Positions 9,421 through 19,521 are shown, numbered from the stretch's first letter. The stretch: DNA of 64,000 bases from Pseudomonas taetrolens (GCF_900475285.1 NZ_LS483370.1:3610001-3674000), one strand, 5' to 3'. A program made the numbers and translations. Notes: a model not told the origin generated them from the sequence alone.

Positions 9421-10029
9421 ATGAACACTCCAGATACCGCACCGCGCCCCTCCGAACGTTCCAAGCGCCTGACCTTGGCCACCCGCGAGACTCACGACAC
9501 GCTGGGCGTAAAAGTAATGGGCCGCGATCCATTCGGTTCCCTGGTCAACTACACCCATTTCGCCATGGCTCAGTACCTGTTTCTGACTGAGCTGGCAGCG
9601 CTGCACACCGATGAACGCCTGACCCGACACATCCCCAACTTACCCGAGCGTTGCCGAGCAGACATGATCAAGGCCGACCTGATCGATCTGGGCGTTGAGT
9701 TACCGGCTCCCGTACCCGGCGCCGTCAAAAACCCGAGCAAGGCCCAGGCGTTGGGTTGGGTATTTGTTTCCGAAGGCTCCAAGCTGGGAGCAGGTGTATT
9801 GATCAAGCAGGCTCGCCTGCTCGGTTTGAGCGAAACCCACGGAGCCCGTCACATGGGTGAACCCGCTGAAGGGCGCGGGCGGAACTGGAAAAGCTTTATC
9901 GAAATGCTCGACGCCGTCGAACTCACTCCTGAGGAAGACATCGAACTGGAGCAAGCGGCCAATGACGCCTTCAGCCGCTTCACCTTCCTGCTTGAACAGA
10001 CATACGTGAAGCAGCCGGAACTGGCTTAA
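9421..10029 (+). CDS. hemO: Heme oxygenase (HemO/PigA family)
   Basis: 202 residues, close to PigA of P. aeruginosa. It cleaves heme to biliverdin, CO and free iron in the cytoplasm. The likely proximal heme ligand is His25 in TRETHDTL. Family-typical segments are AQYLFLTELAALH, GWVFVSEGSKLGAGVLIK and ARHMGEPAEGRGRNWKSF. The start at 9421 has AAGGA upstream; the in-frame extension to 9346 is not conserved in the family. Its position behind the receptor completes an uptake-plus-degradation heme iron module. The regiospecificity of ring opening cannot be read from the sequence. Confidence 0.94.
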   Translation: MNTPDTAPRPSERSKRLTLATRETHDTLGVKVMGRDPFGSLVNYTHFAMAQYLFLTELAALHTDERLTRHIPNLPERCRADMIKADLIDLGVELPAPVPGAVKNPSKAQALGWVFVSEGSKLGAGVLIKQARLLGLSETHGARHMGEPAEGRGRNWKSFIEMLDAVELTPEEDIELEQAANDAFSRFTFLLEQTYVKQPELA

Positions 10030-10087
10030 GCTTGACCTGCCTGACCGGCGACTGCTGGTCGGGCGTCCTTTTATGTGTCCTGAGCTT

Positions 10088-10498
10088 ATGACCCGCCAAA
10101 CCCGATCGTCGTCAAAAATCGCTCGCGCCCTGTTCGGCCTGCTGGCTTACGTAAGCCTGGGTATTGGACTTATCGCTATCGTGATTCCCGGGCTGCCGAC
10201 CACCGAATTCATTTTGCTTGCCGCCTGGGCTGCGACCAAAAGCTCTCCGCGCCTGAGTGCCTGGCTCGAAAATCACCACCTGTTTGGCCCGATCCTCATC
10301 AACTGGCGCAACGGTAAAATCATCGTTCGCAGGGCCAAAATCAGCGCCACTGTCAGCATGCTTTTCTGTGCAGGATTGATGCTGTATGCCCTGGATCACG
10401 AATGGCCAGTGTTCCTCGCCATTGCGGGCATGTGCCTGGGCAATCTGTGGATCTGGTCGCGGCCAGAACGCTTGCCGCTGGCTGTCACCAACGATTGA
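10088..10498 (+). CDS. DUF454 (YbaN-family) inner-membrane protein
   Basis: 136 residues from ATG 10088 (141 from 10073). Hydrophobic segments cover about residues 12-32, 33-48, 85-100 and 103-120. The family signature is GLIAIVIPGLPTTEFILLAAW, followed by SPRLSAWLENHHLFGPIL. YbaN-family proteins have no established function; they are often found near heme genes, which fits the position 58 bp after heme oxygenase. Which of the two starts is used is unclear. Confidence 0.85.
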   Translation: MTRQTRSSSKIARALFGLLAYVSLGIGLIAIVIPGLPTTEFILLAAWAATKSSPRLSAWLENHHLFGPILINWRNGKIIVRRAKISATVSMLFCAGLMLYALDHEWPVFLAIAGMCLGNLWIWSRPERLPLAVTND

Positions 10499-10511
10499 TC
10501 CCGCATTGTTC

Positions 10512-11939
10512 TTACAAGGTCAGCGTGCCGCTATAAAGCCCATAGGCCGCTGAAATCGCCGCGATCACCACCGCAGCGAATATCACTTTCTCCAACGGTT
10601 TGAACAGCGGTTGATGCTCCTCGCGTTTGGCTTTGGCAAAAAGGAAAACACCCGGTGCATAGAGCAGTGCCGACAACAGCAAGTACTTGGGCCCTGCGGC
10701 ATACAGCAACCACATTGCGTAGATCAGCGCGATGGCTGCAATCAGCAGATCCTTGAGTCGTTGACGACTGGCGTGCGTGTAAGTCTCGCCCCTCAGGCAC
10801 AACAGCAGCGCGTAGGCCGCGGACCACAGGTAAGGCACAAGAATCATCGATGAGGCCAGGTAGATCAGGCTGGTGTAAGTGCCTGCAGAAAACAGGGTGA
10901 TCATCAGGAAAATCTGGATCATGGAGTTGGTCAGCCACAGGGCGTTGACCGGTACATGATTGGCATTTTCCTTTTTCAGGAACGCCGGCATGGTTTTGTC
11001 CCTGGCCGTGGCAAACAGAATTTCGGCGCATAACAAAGCCCATGACAGCAACGCGCCCAACAATGAAATCGCCAGACCGATACTGATCAGGATCGCCCCC
11101 CACTCTCCCACCACGTGCTTGAGCACCCCGGCCATGGACGGGTTCTGCAATTTCGCAAGTTCCGGCTGACTCATGATCCCCAAGGACAGCACGTTGACCA
11201 GCACCAACAAGGCCAGCACCCCCAGAAAACCGATAACCGTGGCCTTGCCCACATCTGAGCGCTTTTCAGCTCTCCCCGAATACACGCTGGCACCTTCAAT
11301 GCCGATAAATACGAACACCGTAACCAGCATCATGTTGCGTACCTGATCCATCACGCTGCCCAGATCAGGGGTTGCCGCACCCCATAGATCACGGGTGAAA
11401 ATATCGGCCTTGAATGCCACAGCAGCCAGCACGATAAACATCACGATGGGGATGATTTTGGCGACGGTGGTCACCAGGTTGATAAAGGCGGCTTCCTTGA
11501 TCCCGCGCAGTACCAGGAAGTGCACCGCCCACAGCAATAACGAGGCGCAACCGATGGCGATCGGTGTATTGCCCTGCCCAAACACCGGAATGAAATAGCC
11601 CAAGGTGCTGAACAGCAGCACAAAGTAGCCGACGTTCCCCAGCCAGGCGCTGATCCAGTAGCCCCAGGCGGATGAGAAGCCCATGTAATCGCCAAAGCCG
11701 GCTTTCGCATAGGCATAGACGCCTGAATCCAGCTCAGGTTTGCGATTGGCCAGGGTCTGGAACACAAAGGCCAGTGCCAGCATCCCCACGGCCGTGATCG
11801 CCCAACCAATCAATACGGCGCCACCTGCAGCGCGCTCAGCAATATTTTGCGGCAACGAAAAAATCCCGCCGCCAATCATTGAGCCGACCACCAGGGCGAT
11901 CAAGGCGTTAATCCGAAGTTTCTGTGCCTGCAGGGCCAT
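10512..11939 (-). CDS. ArcD-like arginine/ornithine antiporter, second copy
   Basis: 475 residues, an APC-superfamily transporter with about 12 membrane helices. The substrate motif GSMIGGGIFSLPQN sits in helix 1. It is strongly similar along its whole length to the ArcD at 12384-13811, sharing, for example, SSAWGYWISAWLGNVGYF and NPSMAGVLKHVV. ATG 11939 is preferred over GTG 11945 because AAGAGG then lies at normal spacing and the length equals ArcD. It is divergent from arcDABC and not visibly in an operon. It is probably a basic amino acid/polyamine antiporter; substrate identity could differ from ArcD. Confidence 0.9.
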   Translation of the reverse strand: MALQAQKLRINALIALVVGSMIGGGIFSLPQNIAERAAGGAVLIGWAITAVGMLALAFVFQTLANRKPELDSGVYAYAKAGFGDYMGFSSAWGYWISAWLGNVGYFVLLFSTLGYFIPVFGQGNTPIAIGCASLLLWAVHFLVLRGIKEAAFINLVTTVAKIIPIVMFIVLAAVAFKADIFTRDLWGAATPDLGSVMDQVRNMMLVTVFVFIGIEGASVYSGRAEKRSDVGKATVIGFLGVLALLVLVNVLSLGIMSQPELAKLQNPSMAGVLKHVVGEWGAILISIGLAISLLGALLSWALLCAEILFATARDKTMPAFLKKENANHVPVNALWLTNSMIQIFLMITLFSAGTYTSLIYLASSMILVPYLWSAAYALLLCLRGETYTHASRQRLKDLLIAAIALIYAMWLLYAAGPKYLLLSALLYAPGVFLFAKAKREEHQPLFKPLEKVIFAAVVIAAISAAYGLYSGTLTL

Positions 11940-12306
11940 CGCCACCTCTTGGTTTATTAATTACTCATAATTATCAGATTACCGGCGCTCAAAGACTAAA
12001 TATATAAACTGATCATTCGTATATACCCTCACCACAATAAGGCATGCCCTTTTAATAGCCATATTTTCTATTGAAGCCTAAAAAGCAATACACATATAGA
12101 TGTCAGTTTTATTGTTCGACAGACCGATGAAACATGAAAATGATATTTGCATATCTGCGAATAGTGACTAGCGTCAACCCTCACGACATTGCAGTTCACA
12201 CCGCGGTATTACTTGAAGGTGCTTATGGAGCAAGCTTTTCAAGACGCGTCAAAATAATGCGCGATCGCGACCCTCCGCTCTACTGACAATGGAATGTAGT
12301 AATGCC
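11940..12306. other. AT-rich divergent intergenic region
   Basis: About 440 bp separate the two antiporter genes, and the left part is clearly AT-rich compared with its surroundings. No gene was found. An imperfect inverted repeat, CTTGAAG...CTTTTCAAG, lies near 12212-12244. Promoters for the leftward gene must be here but none is convincing by eye. Confidence 0.5.
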
Positions 12307-12320
12307 CTGATCTAAGTCAA
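12307..12320. promoter_or_regulatory. ANR/FNR box of the arcDABC promoter
   Basis: CTGAT-CTAA-GTCAA matches TTGAT-N4-ATCAA at 8 of 10 positions. A -10-like TAATCT follows at 12342-12347, so a start near 12354 would place the box at about -41, the class II position known for the arcDABC promoter of P. aeruginosa. Inferred role: anaerobic activation by ANR. Confidence 0.75.
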
Positions 12321-12383
12321 CTGGCTAAAACACTAACGGACTAATCTTTAGACCTTACTTCTCCTGGGTTGGAGTCACTACAA

Positions 12384-13811
12384 ATGTCTGATACTCCTGG
12401 AAAACTGCGACTGGGTGCATTGGTTGCTCTGGTAGTCGGCTCAATGATTGGCGGCGGGATTTTCTCACTGCCTCAAAACATGGCCGCCAGCGCGGATGTC
12501 GGCGCTGTCCTGATTGGCTGGGCAATAACCGCGGTCGGTATGCTGACCCTGGCCTTTGTGTTCCAGACCCTGGCCAATCGCAAGCCAGATCTGGATGGCG
12601 GTGTATACGCCTATGCCAAGGCCGGCTTTGGCGACTACATGGGCTTCTCATCCGCCTGGGGCTACTGGATCAGCGCCTGGCTGGGGAACGTCGGCTATTT
12701 TGTGCTGCTGTTCAGCACCCTGGGCTATTTCTTCCCGATCTTCGGCGAAGGCAACACACCGGCCGCGATCATTGGTGCTTCGATATTGCTTTGGGCCGTG
12801 CATTTCCTGGTACTGCGCGGGATCAAGGAAGCTGCCTTTATCAACCTGGTGACCACCATTGCCAAAGTGGTACCGCTGATTCTGTTCATTCTGATTGCCT
12901 TCTTCGCCTTCAGGCTGGACATCTTTACCAGCGACATCTGGGGCCTGAAAAACCCTGACCTGGGCAGTGTGATGGACCAGGTACGCAACATGATGCTGGT
13001 GACCGTCTGGGTGTTTATCGGTATCGAAGGCGCGAGCATCTTCTCCTCACGTGCCGAAAAACGCTCTGACGTCGGCAAGGCCACCGTCATAGGCTTTATC
13101 ACCGTGCTGCTGTTGCTGGTGCTGGTGAACGTACTGTCGCTGGGCATCATGACTCAGCCTGAACTGGCCAAACTGCAGAACCCTTCGATGGCCGCCGTGC
13201 TTGAACATGTGGTGGGTCACTGGGGAGCGGTGTTGATCAGCGTCGGCTTGATCATCTCTCTGCTGGGAGCCCTGTTGTCGTGGGTGCTGCTATGCGCCGA
13301 AATCATGTTCTCGGCCGCTAAAGACCACACCATGCCGGCCTTCCTGAAAAAGGAAAACGCCAACCATGTACCGGTCAACGCCCTGTGGCTGACCAATGCC
13401 ATGGTCCAGTTGTTCCTGATCATCACCCTGTTCTCGGCCAGCACGTACCTGTCGCTGATCTACTTGGCAACCTCGATGATCCTGGTGCCTTACCTCTGGT
13501 CAGCGGCCTATGGCTTCCTGTTGGCGGTACGCGGAGAGACTTACGAAAACGCCCTGGCAGAACGCAAGAAAGACCTGATCATCGGCTCCATTGCACTGAT
13601 CTACGCCATCTGGCTGCTCTATGCCGGTGGCCTGAAGTACCTGCTGCTTTCAGCACTGTTGTATGCCCCTGGCGCCATTCTGTTCGCCAAGGCCAAGCGC
13701 GAAAGCGGCCAGCAAGTGTTCACAAGCATTGAGAAAGTGATCTTTGCCGCCGTAGTGATCGGTGCCCTGGTAGCGGCCTACGGGCTCTACGACGGCTTCC
13801 TGACCCTGTAA
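12384..13811 (+). CDS. arcD: Arginine/ornithine antiporter ArcD
   Basis: 475 residues, about 12 membrane segments, APC superfamily. It exchanges external arginine for internal ornithine for the arginine deiminase pathway. N-terminal motif GSMIGGGIFSLPQN. The ATG at 12384 follows GGAG at 12371-12374; a TTG start at 12369 was rejected because it overlaps that ribosome site. It is the first gene of arcDABC, 33 bp before arcA. A close paralog lies divergently upstream at 10512. Confidence 0.95.
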   Translation: MSDTPGKLRLGALVALVVGSMIGGGIFSLPQNMAASADVGAVLIGWAITAVGMLTLAFVFQTLANRKPDLDGGVYAYAKAGFGDYMGFSSAWGYWISAWLGNVGYFVLLFSTLGYFFPIFGEGNTPAAIIGASILLWAVHFLVLRGIKEAAFINLVTTIAKVVPLILFILIAFFAFRLDIFTSDIWGLKNPDLGSVMDQVRNMMLVTVWVFIGIEGASIFSSRAEKRSDVGKATVIGFITVLLLLVLVNVLSLGIMTQPELAKLQNPSMAAVLEHVVGHWGAVLISVGLIISLLGALLSWVLLCAEIMFSAAKDHTMPAFLKKENANHVPVNALWLTNAMVQLFLIITLFSASTYLSLIYLATSMILVPYLWSAAYGFLLAVRGETYENALAERKKDLIIGSIALIYAIWLLYAGGLKYLLLSALLYAPGAILFAKAKRESGQQVFTSIEKVIFAAVVIGALVAAYGLYDGFLTL

Positions 13812-13844
13812 CAACCTGTTTATGTACTTTGGAGGATGACTGTA

Positions 13845-15101
13845 ATGACCACGGAAAAAGTGAAGTTCGGCGTGCATTCCGAAGCCGGCAAGCTGCATAA
13901 GGTTATGGTGTGCTCTCCAGGTCTGGCGCATCAGCGCCTGACCCCGAACAACTGTGATGAGTTGTTGTTTGATGACGTGTTGTGGGTCAACCAGGCCAAG
14001 CGCGACCATTTCGATTTCGTCACCAAGATGCGCGATCGCGGCATCGATGTCCTGGAAATGCACAATCTGCTGACCGACATCGTGGCGATACCCGAAGCCC
14101 TGGACTGGATTCTGGAGCACAAAGTCACCCCGAACCAGGTGGGTGTGGGGCTGGTGAATGAAGTCAAGTCCTGGATCAAAAGCCTGGAGCCACGTCAGGC
14201 GGCCGAGTACCTGATCGGCGGTGTGTCCGCAGATGACCTGCCCGACAGCTTCGGTGGCAAGACCATCCAGATGTTCCGTGATTTCCTCGGCCACACCAGC
14301 TTTATCCTGCCACCGCTGCCCAACACTCAGTTCACCCGTGACACCACGTGCTGGATCTACGGTGGCGTGACGCTGAACCCTATGTACTGGCCAGCGCGTC
14401 GCCAGGAAACCTTGCTGACCACCGCGATCTACAAGTTCCACCCACAGTTCACCAACGCGGACTTCCAGATCTGGTACGGCGACCCGACCCTCGAACACGG
14501 CAACGCCAGCCTTGAAGGCGGCGACGTCATGCCCATCGGCAAAGGCGTCGTTCTGATCGGTATGGGCGAGCGCACTTCACGCCAAGCCATTGGCCAACTG
14601 GCACAGAACCTGTTCAAGAACAAAGCGGTTGAACGCGTCATCGTCGCCGGTATGCCCAAGTCCCGTGCCGCTATGCACCTGGACACTGTATTCAGCTTCT
14701 GCGACCGCGATCTGGTAACAATTTTCCCTGAGGTTGTGCAGCAGATCGTCGCGTTTTCGTTGTACCCGGACGAAAGCAAGGCCGGCGGCATTGACGTGCG
14801 CCGTGAAGAAGGCAGCTTCCTCGAAGTAGTGGCCGGGGCTCTGGGCCTCAAAGCCCTGCGCGTCGTCGAAACCGGCGGTAACGCCTTCGCCGCCGAGCGC
14901 GAGCAATGGGACGACGGCAACAACGTGGTAGCACTGGAACCAGGCGTCGTCATCGGTTACGACCGCAACACTTACACCAATACCCTGCTACGCAAGGCAG
15001 GCGTTGAAGTTATCACCATCAGCGCCTCTGAGCTGGGGCGCGGCCGTGGCGGCGGTCACTGCATGACCTGCCCGATCATCCGCGACCCGATCGACTATTA
15101 A
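13845..15101 (+). CDS. arcA: Arginine deiminase
   Basis: 418 residues, the same length as known Pseudomonas ArcA. It hydrolyses arginine to citrulline and ammonia. The catalytic cysteine is Cys406 in GGGHCMTCP at the C-terminus; FTRDTTCWI and [15 protein letters not shown] carry further active-site residues. The start at 13845 is preferred over ATG 13836, which directly abuts GGAGG and would leave no spacing. Second gene of arcDABC. Confidence 0.97.
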   Translation: MTTEKVKFGVHSEAGKLHKVMVCSPGLAHQRLTPNNCDELLFDDVLWVNQAKRDHFDFVTKMRDRGIDVLEMHNLLTDIVAIPEALDWILEHKVTPNQVGVGLVNEVKSWIKSLEPRQAAEYLIGGVSADDLPDSFGGKTIQMFRDFLGHTSFILPPLPNTQFTRDTTCWIYGGVTLNPMYWPARRQETLLTTAIYKFHPQFTNADFQIWYGDPTLEHGNASLEGGDVMPIGKGVVLIGMGERTSRQAIGQLAQNLFKNKAVERVIVAGMPKSRAAMHLDTVFSFCDRDLVTIFPEVVQQIVAFSLYPDESKAGGIDVRREEGSFLEVVAGALGLKALRVVETGGNAFAAEREQWDDGNNVVALEPGVVIGYDRNTYTNTLLRKAGVEVITISASELGRGRGGGHCMTCPIIRDPIDY

Positions 15102-15178
15102 TTCTTACATTTGATTGCTTGCGCTGGCCCCCACGAAGGGCCCACGCAGGCCGGTTAACAGAAACCAAGGAGATCACC

Positions 15179-16189
15179 ATGGCGTTTAATCTGCACAACC
15201 GTCACTTGCTCAGCCTGATGCACCACACTCCACGTGAGCTGCACTACCTTCTGGATTTGTCTCGCGACCTCAAACGCGCCAAGTACACCGGCACCGAGCG
15301 TCCACACCTGCAAGGTAAAAACATTGCGCTGATCTTCGAAAAAACCTCGACTCGCACCCGTTGCGCATTCGAAGTGGCGGCCCACGACCAGGGCGCACAT
15401 GTGACGTACATTGATCCGGTCTCTTCGCAAATCGGCCACAAGGAAAGCATGAAGGACACCGCCCGGGTTCTGGGGCGCATGTTCGATGCCATCGAATACC
15501 GTGGCTTTGCCCAGGAAATCGTGGAAGAGCTGGCCAAGTACGCCGGGGTGCCCGTCTTTAACGGCCTCACCGCCGAGTTCCACCCGACGCAAATGATCGC
15601 TGACGTGCTGACCATGCGCGAACACAGCGACAAGCCCCTGCATAACATCAGCTACGCGTACCTGGGCGATGCCCGCAACAACATGGGCAACTCGTTGCTG
15701 ATGATCGGCGCCAAACTGGGTATGGATGTGCGTATCGGGGCACCGAAAAGTCTCTGGCCTGAAGAGGCGTTTGTTAAACAGTGCCAGGAATTCGCCAAGG
15801 AAAGCGGCGCCAAAATCACCCTGACCGAAGACCCGAAAGCGGCGGTCAAAGGCGTGGACTTCATCCACACCGACGTCTGGGTTTCGATGGGTGAACCGGT
15901 AGAAGCCTGGAACGAGCGCATCAAACTGCTGCTGCCTTATCAGGTCAACACCGACATGATGAAAGCGGCCGAAAACCCTCGTGTGAAATTCATGCACTGC
16001 CTGCCCGCGTTCCACAACTGTGAAACCAAAGTCGGCAAAGATGTGGCGGAGCACCACCCCAACCTGAAAAACGGTATTGAAGTGACTGAAGAGGTGTTCG
16101 AGTCTCCTGCCAACATCGCCTTCGAGCAGGCTGAAAACCGCATGCACACCATCAAGGCAATCCTGGTGTCGGCACTGGCTGATATCTAA
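15179..16189 (+). CDS. arcB: Ornithine carbamoyltransferase, catabolic
   Basis: 336 residues from the ATG at 15179, which has AAGGAG seven bases upstream. The carbamoyl-phosphate loop STRTRCAFE and the ornithine-site motif HCLPAFHN identify the family. In the deiminase pathway it phosphorolyses citrulline to ornithine and carbamoyl phosphate. Its position between arcA and arcC marks it as the catabolic enzyme rather than the biosynthetic ArgF. Confidence 0.96.
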   Translation: MAFNLHNRHLLSLMHHTPRELHYLLDLSRDLKRAKYTGTERPHLQGKNIALIFEKTSTRTRCAFEVAAHDQGAHVTYIDPVSSQIGHKESMKDTARVLGRMFDAIEYRGFAQEIVEELAKYAGVPVFNGLTAEFHPTQMIADVLTMREHSDKPLHNISYAYLGDARNNMGNSLLMIGAKLGMDVRIGAPKSLWPEEAFVKQCQEFAKESGAKITLTEDPKAAVKGVDFIHTDVWVSMGEPVEAWNERIKLLLPYQVNTDMMKAAENPRVKFMHCLPAFHNCETKVGKDVAEHHPNLKNGIEVTEEVFESPANIAFEQAENRMHTIKAILVSALADI

Positions 16190-16323
16190 AGCCCTTTGAA
16201 GGGCGAGCTTGTTTGTGATGCAAGCGATGCGGCTTGTTGCTCAAAGCGCGTTGCCGGCATCGCAGGCAGGCTCACCTCTTACAGGACTTGAGTTGCTCGC
16301 ACCCCTCTATAAGGACATTTTCT

Positions 16324-17253
16324 ATGCGTATCGTCGTTGCACTGGGCGGTAACGCCCTCTTGCGTCGCGGTCAACCCATGACCGCAGAGAATCAGCGCGA
16401 AAACATCCGCACCGCCACCGCACAAATTGCTCGAATTGCCCCGGGCAATGAGCTGGTAGTTGCCCACGGCAATGGGCCTCAGGTTGGCCTGCTCTCCTTG
16501 CAAGCCGCAGCCTACACCGATGTCAGCCCCTACCCGCTGGATGTGCTCGGCGCCGAAACCGAAGGCATGATCGGCTACATGATCGAGCAAGAACTGGGCA
16601 ACCTGCTGCCTCAGGAAGCGCCTTTCGCCACCTTGCTGACCCAGGTTGAGGTCGATCCGAAAGACCCGGCCTTCCAGAACCCGACCAAGCCGATTGGTCC
16701 GGTCTACAGTGAAGTCGAAGCCAAACGCCTGGCGGCGGAAAAAGGCTGGAGCATTGCACCCGATGGCGACAAGTTCCGCCGCGTGGTCGCCAGCCCGAAA
16801 CCGAAGCGCATCTTTGAGATTCGACCGATCAAATGGCTGCTGGAAAAAGGCACCATCGTGATCTGCGCGGGCGGCGGCGGCATTCCGACCATGTACGGTG
16901 AGGATGGCAAGCTGCAGGGCATCGAAGCGGTCATCGACAAGGATCTGGCCTCCTCCCTGTTGGCTCAGCAGCTGGGAAGCGACCTGCTGGTCATCGCCAC
17001 AGACGTCAACGCCGCGTTTATCGACTGGGGCAAGCCAACGCAAAAAGGCATCGCCCAGGCCCACCCGGATGCACTGGAAAAACTCGGGTTCGCCTCAGGT
17101 TCGATGGGCCCAAAGGTCGAGGCGGCCTGCGAGTTTGCCCGCAAGACCGGCAAGACCGCCGTGATCGGCGCACTGTCGGATATTGAAGCGATTGTTCAGG
17201 GCACCGCAGGAACACGCGTCAGCACTGAACAATCCGGAATCACCTACTATTGA
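16324..17253 (+). CDS. arcC: Carbamate kinase
   Basis: 309 residues, amino acid kinase fold. It makes ATP from carbamoyl phosphate and ADP, the energy-yielding last step of the arginine deiminase pathway. N-terminal [13 protein letters not shown] and the glycine-rich [10 protein letters not shown] are visible. The start is ATG 16324 after ATAAGGAC. The 134 bp between arcB and arcC hold a short hairpin (GCCCTTTGAAGGGC) and could be an mRNA processing site. An intrinsic terminator follows the stop codon. Confidence 0.96.
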   Translation: MRIVVALGGNALLRRGQPMTAENQRENIRTATAQIARIAPGNELVVAHGNGPQVGLLSLQAAAYTDVSPYPLDVLGAETEGMIGYMIEQELGNLLPQEAPFATLLTQVEVDPKDPAFQNPTKPIGPVYSEVEAKRLAAEKGWSIAPDGDKFRRVVASPKPKRIFEIRPIKWLLEKGTIVICAGGGGIPTMYGEDGKLQGIEAVIDKDLASSLLAQQLGSDLLVIATDVNAAFIDWGKPTQKGIAQAHPDALEKLGFASGSMGPKVEAACEFARKTGKTAVIGALSDIEAIVQGTAGTRVSTEQSGITYY

Positions 17254-17259
17254 ACCCTG

Positions 17260-17286
17260 GGGCAGACTTGGCGGTCTGCCCTTTAT
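17260..17286 (+). terminator. Intrinsic terminator of arcDABC
   Basis: GGGCAGAC pairs with GTCTGCCC and is followed by TTTAT. It lies between arcC and the next gene, so the latter may be expressed by readthrough or its own promoter. Confidence 0.75.
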
Positions 17287-17308
17287 CCCCAGCTCAAGGA
17301 GTACTCCT

Positions 17309-17668
17309 ATGGCCTCGTTCGAACCCGGGCACTTGCATATCCACCGAGAACCCCTGCAGCCGGGTGACTTTGGGTATGACATCAAAATCGATTACCAGGT
17401 CGTTCAAGATCCCAAGGAAGGCAAGTCGATGCAGTTCGACATGCATGGCAAGATCAACAACACGGACTTCAATGAGTCCTTTACCTTGCCCAAGGACATG
17501 GCCTACAACTTTGCCCATGATGCATTCCAGATTGCCGTGAAGTACGGCATCCCCAAAACCGCTGACATCCGCGCTATGCATGGCTATTACGACAAAATGT
17601 TCAGCGACGTTCTGGCCCAGCTCAACCACAAGCCCGGCGACCCGATAAAGCCCGAACATCTCGAATAG
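17309..17668 (+). CDS. DUF5064-family protein
   Basis: 119 residues from the ATG at 17309, which follows AAGGAG. No signal peptide or membrane segment is visible. The sequence (LHIHREPLQPGDFGYDIKID and a C-terminal part MHGYYDKMFSDVLAQLNH) matches the uncharacterised DUF5064 family of pseudomonads. It lies 55 bp after arcC, beyond a terminator. The association with arginine catabolism is only positional. Confidence 0.82.
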   Translation: MASFEPGHLHIHREPLQPGDFGYDIKIDYQVVQDPKEGKSMQFDMHGKINNTDFNESFTLPKDMAYNFAHDAFQIAVKYGIPKTADIRAMHGYYDKMFSDVLAQLNHKPGDPIKPEHLE

Positions 17669-17693
17669 AATCGCTGCGCGCCGCTCCAGAGCA

Positions 17694-17740
17694 TGTAGCC
17701 ACTGCCACAGGCTGCGCAAAGGACCGAAGGGCCTTCAATT
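17694..17740. repeat. REP-like element
   Basis: TGTAGCCACTGCCACAGGCTGCG matches the dispersed REP core seen near 4812 and 22953, followed by a small palindrome around GACCGAAGGGCCTTC. Confidence 0.65.
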
Positions 17741-17898
17741 TTTTTGGGCCGCAGCTTCAGGATGTCCATCGCAGTTAACGAGTGGAACGAGGCGACGTCC
17801 GCCCCCTCTCAGGGAGGCCACGGGGACTTGCGCATTTCACCATTCCCCAAGGCCAAGGCATACTGGCCACCTCCAGTCCCGAAGTGTTCGTTTTTACC

Positions 17899-19406
17899 AT
17901 GCGTATCCATGTCAGCTTTATCGACCGAGTCGGCATCACCCAGGAAGTCCTGGCATTGCTTGGCGGACGTAATCTCAACCTGGATGCGGTGGAAATGGTC
18001 CCACCCAACGTTTACATCGATGCCCCGACCCTGAGCCCGCAAGTGCTCGACGAACTGCGCGAAGCCCTGTTCAGGGTCAAGGGTGTGCAGTCGGTCATGG
18101 TGGTCGACATCCTTCCCGGTCAGCGTCGTCACCTGCAACTTGATGCTCTGCTCGCTGCCATGACAGATCCCGTGCTCGCGCTGGACAGCGACGGGCATGT
18201 ACTGCTGGCCAACCCGGCACTGGTGGCGTTATATGGCCGCGAACCGACAGGCAAGAGCATCGGCGAACTGTTTGCCGATCCCGGATTGCTCGATGTGTTG
18301 CTCGAGAACGGTTTTCGCCTGCCATTGCGCGAAGTCACACTCAACGGGCATCCGTTAATGCTCGACGCGACGCCTATCACCGACGCGGGCGCCCTGCTCA
18401 CCCTGTATCAACCGAGCCGCATCGGCGAACGACTGGCGGCGCTGCACCACGATCACGCTGAAGGCTTTGATGCCCTGCTGGGCGACTCGCCTGCCATTCG
18501 CACGCTCAAGGCCCGGGCACAGCGCGTCGCAACCCTCGACGCACCGCTGCTGATCCAGGGCGAAACCGGTACCGGTAAAGAACTTGTGGCCCGCGCCTGC
18601 CATGCCATCAGTGAGCGTTTCGGTGCGCCTTTTCTGGCCCTGAACTGCGCGGCACTGCCCGAAAACCTGGCTGAAAGCGAGCTGTTCGGATACGCCCCCG
18701 GTGCATTTACCGGCGCTCAACGCGGCGGCAAACCGGGGTTGATGGAGCTGGCCAACAACGGGACGGTTTTCCTCGACGAAATCGCTGAAATGTCGCCTTA
18801 TCTGCAAGCCAAGCTGCTGCGTTTTTTAAACGATGGTAGCTTCCGCAGAGTCGGGGGCGAACGTGAGGTCAAGGTCAATGTCCGGATCCTCAGTGCGACC
18901 CACCGCAACCTCGAAAAAATGGTCAATGAAGGCACTTTTCGCGAAGACCTGTTCTATCGCCTGAACGTGCTCAACATCGAAGTGCCCCCCTGCGTGAACG
19001 GGGCCAGGACATTTTGCTGCTGGCGCGCACCTTCATGCAGCAGGCTTGCACACAGATCCAGCGCCCCGTGTGCCGTCTGGCCCCCGGAACCTACCCGGCC
19101 CTGCTGGGCAACCGGTGGCCGGGTAACGTACGCCAATTACAGAACGTGATCTTCCGTGCGGCGGCAATTTGCGAAAGCTCGCTGGTCGATATTGGCGACC
19201 TGGACATTGCCGGGACCTCTGTGGCACGGCAAAGCGACGGTGAAGTCGAGACCCTGGAGCACGCCGTCGAGTCCTTTGAAAAAGCGCTGCTCGAAAAGCT
19301 CTACGTCAACTACCCCTCTACCCGGCAACTGGCTAGCCGTTTGCAAACCTCCCACACTGCAATTGCGCATCGGCTGCGCAAATACGGTATCCCCGGCAAA
19401 GCCTGA
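17899..19406 (+). pseudogene. gcsR: GcsR, TyrR-like enhancer-binding regulator of the glycine cleavage operon, frameshifted
   Basis: In order: an ACT domain (residues 1-75, MRIHVSFIDRVGITQE), a PAS-like segment (78-190), a sigma-54 AAA+ domain with Walker A GETGTGKE at 221-228, GAFTGA at 268-273 and Walker B GTVFLDEIAEM, then a C-terminal HTH. After Pro364 the reading frame is lost at a run of six C (18985-18990). With seven C the family sequence RLNVLNIEVPPLRERGQD would be restored and the protein would be 502 residues. As written, translation stops at 19149 (416 residues) without the HTH. It lies upstream of gcvH, as gcsR does in P. aeruginosa. A homopolymer sequencing error is possible. 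Confidence 0.88.
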
Positions 19407-19428
19407 CGTCTTTGGCTGACGTGTACTA

Positions 19429-19451
19429 AAATCATTCCACTGGAATGATTT
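19429..19451. promoter_or_regulatory. Perfect 11-1-11 palindrome after gcsR
   Basis: AAATCATTCCA, one C, then TGGAATGATTT. It is AT-rich with a one-base spacer, so it looks like a dimer binding site rather than a terminator. It lies 23 bp after the gcsR stop and about 180 bp upstream of the gcvH promoter. Confidence 0.5.
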
Positions 19452-19521
19452 CGATACAAGGCCGCCATACCTCCACTGCGCAAGGCTTTGATCCTCATCG
19501 TTTTTTTTACGGCCTCGCAGC

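Noticed and set aside
11946..12306. Possible small gene or RNA in the AT-rich gap between the antiporters
   Set aside because: No frame with a ribosome site and no clear hairpin-plus-T-run was found.
15155..16147. 330-codon open frame opposite arcB
   Set aside because: It is the shadow of arcB on the other strand; high GC third positions keep antisense frames open. No homology or ribosome site.
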